From NCBI GenBank assembly GCA_964638815.1, contig CAZXBB010000355.1:1-13429 (forward strand): DNA of 13,429 nucleotides, written 5' to 3'. The notes beneath the pieces were generated by a model. That model searched no databases and had not been told where the DNA came from. It worked only from the letters and a program-made list of their open reading frames with translations. Both the position numbers and the translations under genes were made by a program. Below, in pieces: positions 13,201-13,429 of the stretch (its first letter is position 1; each line of letters begins with the position of its first letter). This DNA is from CAZXBB01 sp964638815 (lineage in GTDB: Bacteria > Planctomycetota > Phycisphaerae > Phycisphaerales > SM1A02).

Positions 13201-13281
13201 GTCCGATGCAGGGGCGTGATGCCTGCACCACAATGAGCCCCGGATCCCCGCGCCGCGGGCGGTTTGCGCCGCCTGCGGCGT
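13201..13281. repeat. REP-like unit, copy 2
   Basis: Aligned with copy 1 across its length (period 120). The first hairpin keeps six pairs (TGCAGG at 13207, CCTGCA at 13222) with a longer loop. The second is 13251-13262 with 13269-13280, loop TTTGCG. Confidence 0.75.
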
Positions 13282-13307
13282 GGGCCTGCGCTCGGACACG
13301 CACGTAC

Positions 13308-13380
13308 GCCCGATGGAGGGGCGCAATGCCTGCAGCCTCGGATCCCCCGCGCCGCGGGCGGTTTGCGCCGCCTGCGGCGT
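13308..13380. repeat. REP-like unit, copy 3 (partly decayed)
   Basis: Period 107 from copy 2. The CCACAATGA segment of the other copies is missing and the first hairpin arm has changed (GATGGAGG). The second hairpin is intact at 13350-13361 with 13368-13379. The remaining bases 13381-13429 show no gene. Confidence 0.7.
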
Positions 13381-13429
13381 GATTCCGGTGGTGCGGTTTT
13401 ACGCCGGGGCCATAAGTCAATAAGGTGAC

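Noticed and set aside
13081..13380. CRISPR array
   Set aside because: There are only three units, the internal sequence is shared throughout rather than unique spacers, and no cas genes are near. The hairpin units fit a REP-like repeat better.

Overview
The window looks like a high-GC (roughly 70% by eye) chromosomal segment from a member of the Planctomycetota, probably near the Phycisphaerae. The evidence is the protein families. A Planctomycete-type cytochrome/DUF1549/DUF1553 protein is paired with a twin-arginine DUF1501 protein. DUF1573 domains occur in two neighbouring genes, and there is a BlaI/M56 regulator pair. A secreted LamG-like protein carries a type I dockerin preceded by a Cys-rich stretch. 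No rRNA, tRNA, CRISPR array, transposase or phage gene is visible.

Layout. Bases 1-371 hold no convincing gene but contain several perfect short hairpins, two of which are related by paired (compensatory) stem changes. A plus-strand operon follows (372-1841): an ECF sigma factor, a 71-residue single-span membrane protein overlapping it by 4 bases, and a polytopic type I signal peptidase with an unusually short catalytic region. It converges on a minus-strand cluster (2025-4766), with a C-rich/G-rich tract and a strong 29-base hairpin in between. That cluster reads, in transcription order, BlaI/MecI repressor, M56 (BlaR1-type) membrane metallopeptidase whose extracytoplasmic sensor is a DUF1573 domain, and a secreted protein with two DUF1573 domains. 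A sigma70-like promoter overlapped by an interrupted palindrome lies just upstream of the repressor gene.

A second minus-strand pair follows (10385 down to 5048): the large cytochrome-type DUF1549/DUF1553 protein, then the DUF1501 protein, separated by five copies of a 14-base repeat. Upstream and on the plus strand are a 41-codon remnant of a Rossmann-fold NAD(P)-binding gene and then a 711-residue secreted dockerin protein. The window closes with a three-copy array of roughly 75-80-base units, each with two hairpin segments (REP-like).

How the genes may work together (inference). The BlaI/M56 pair should form a derepression switch: the membrane protease senses something outside the cytoplasm through its DUF1573 domain and inactivates BlaI. 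The nearby secreted DUF1573 protein carries the same [H/C]KPxCGCT-type motif and may be ligand, target or competitor of the sensor. This sensor-swapped BlaR-like cluster is the strongest candidate for an undescribed system here. Short tandem repeats with about five copies recur in three separate places, pointing to a local tendency for minisatellite growth.
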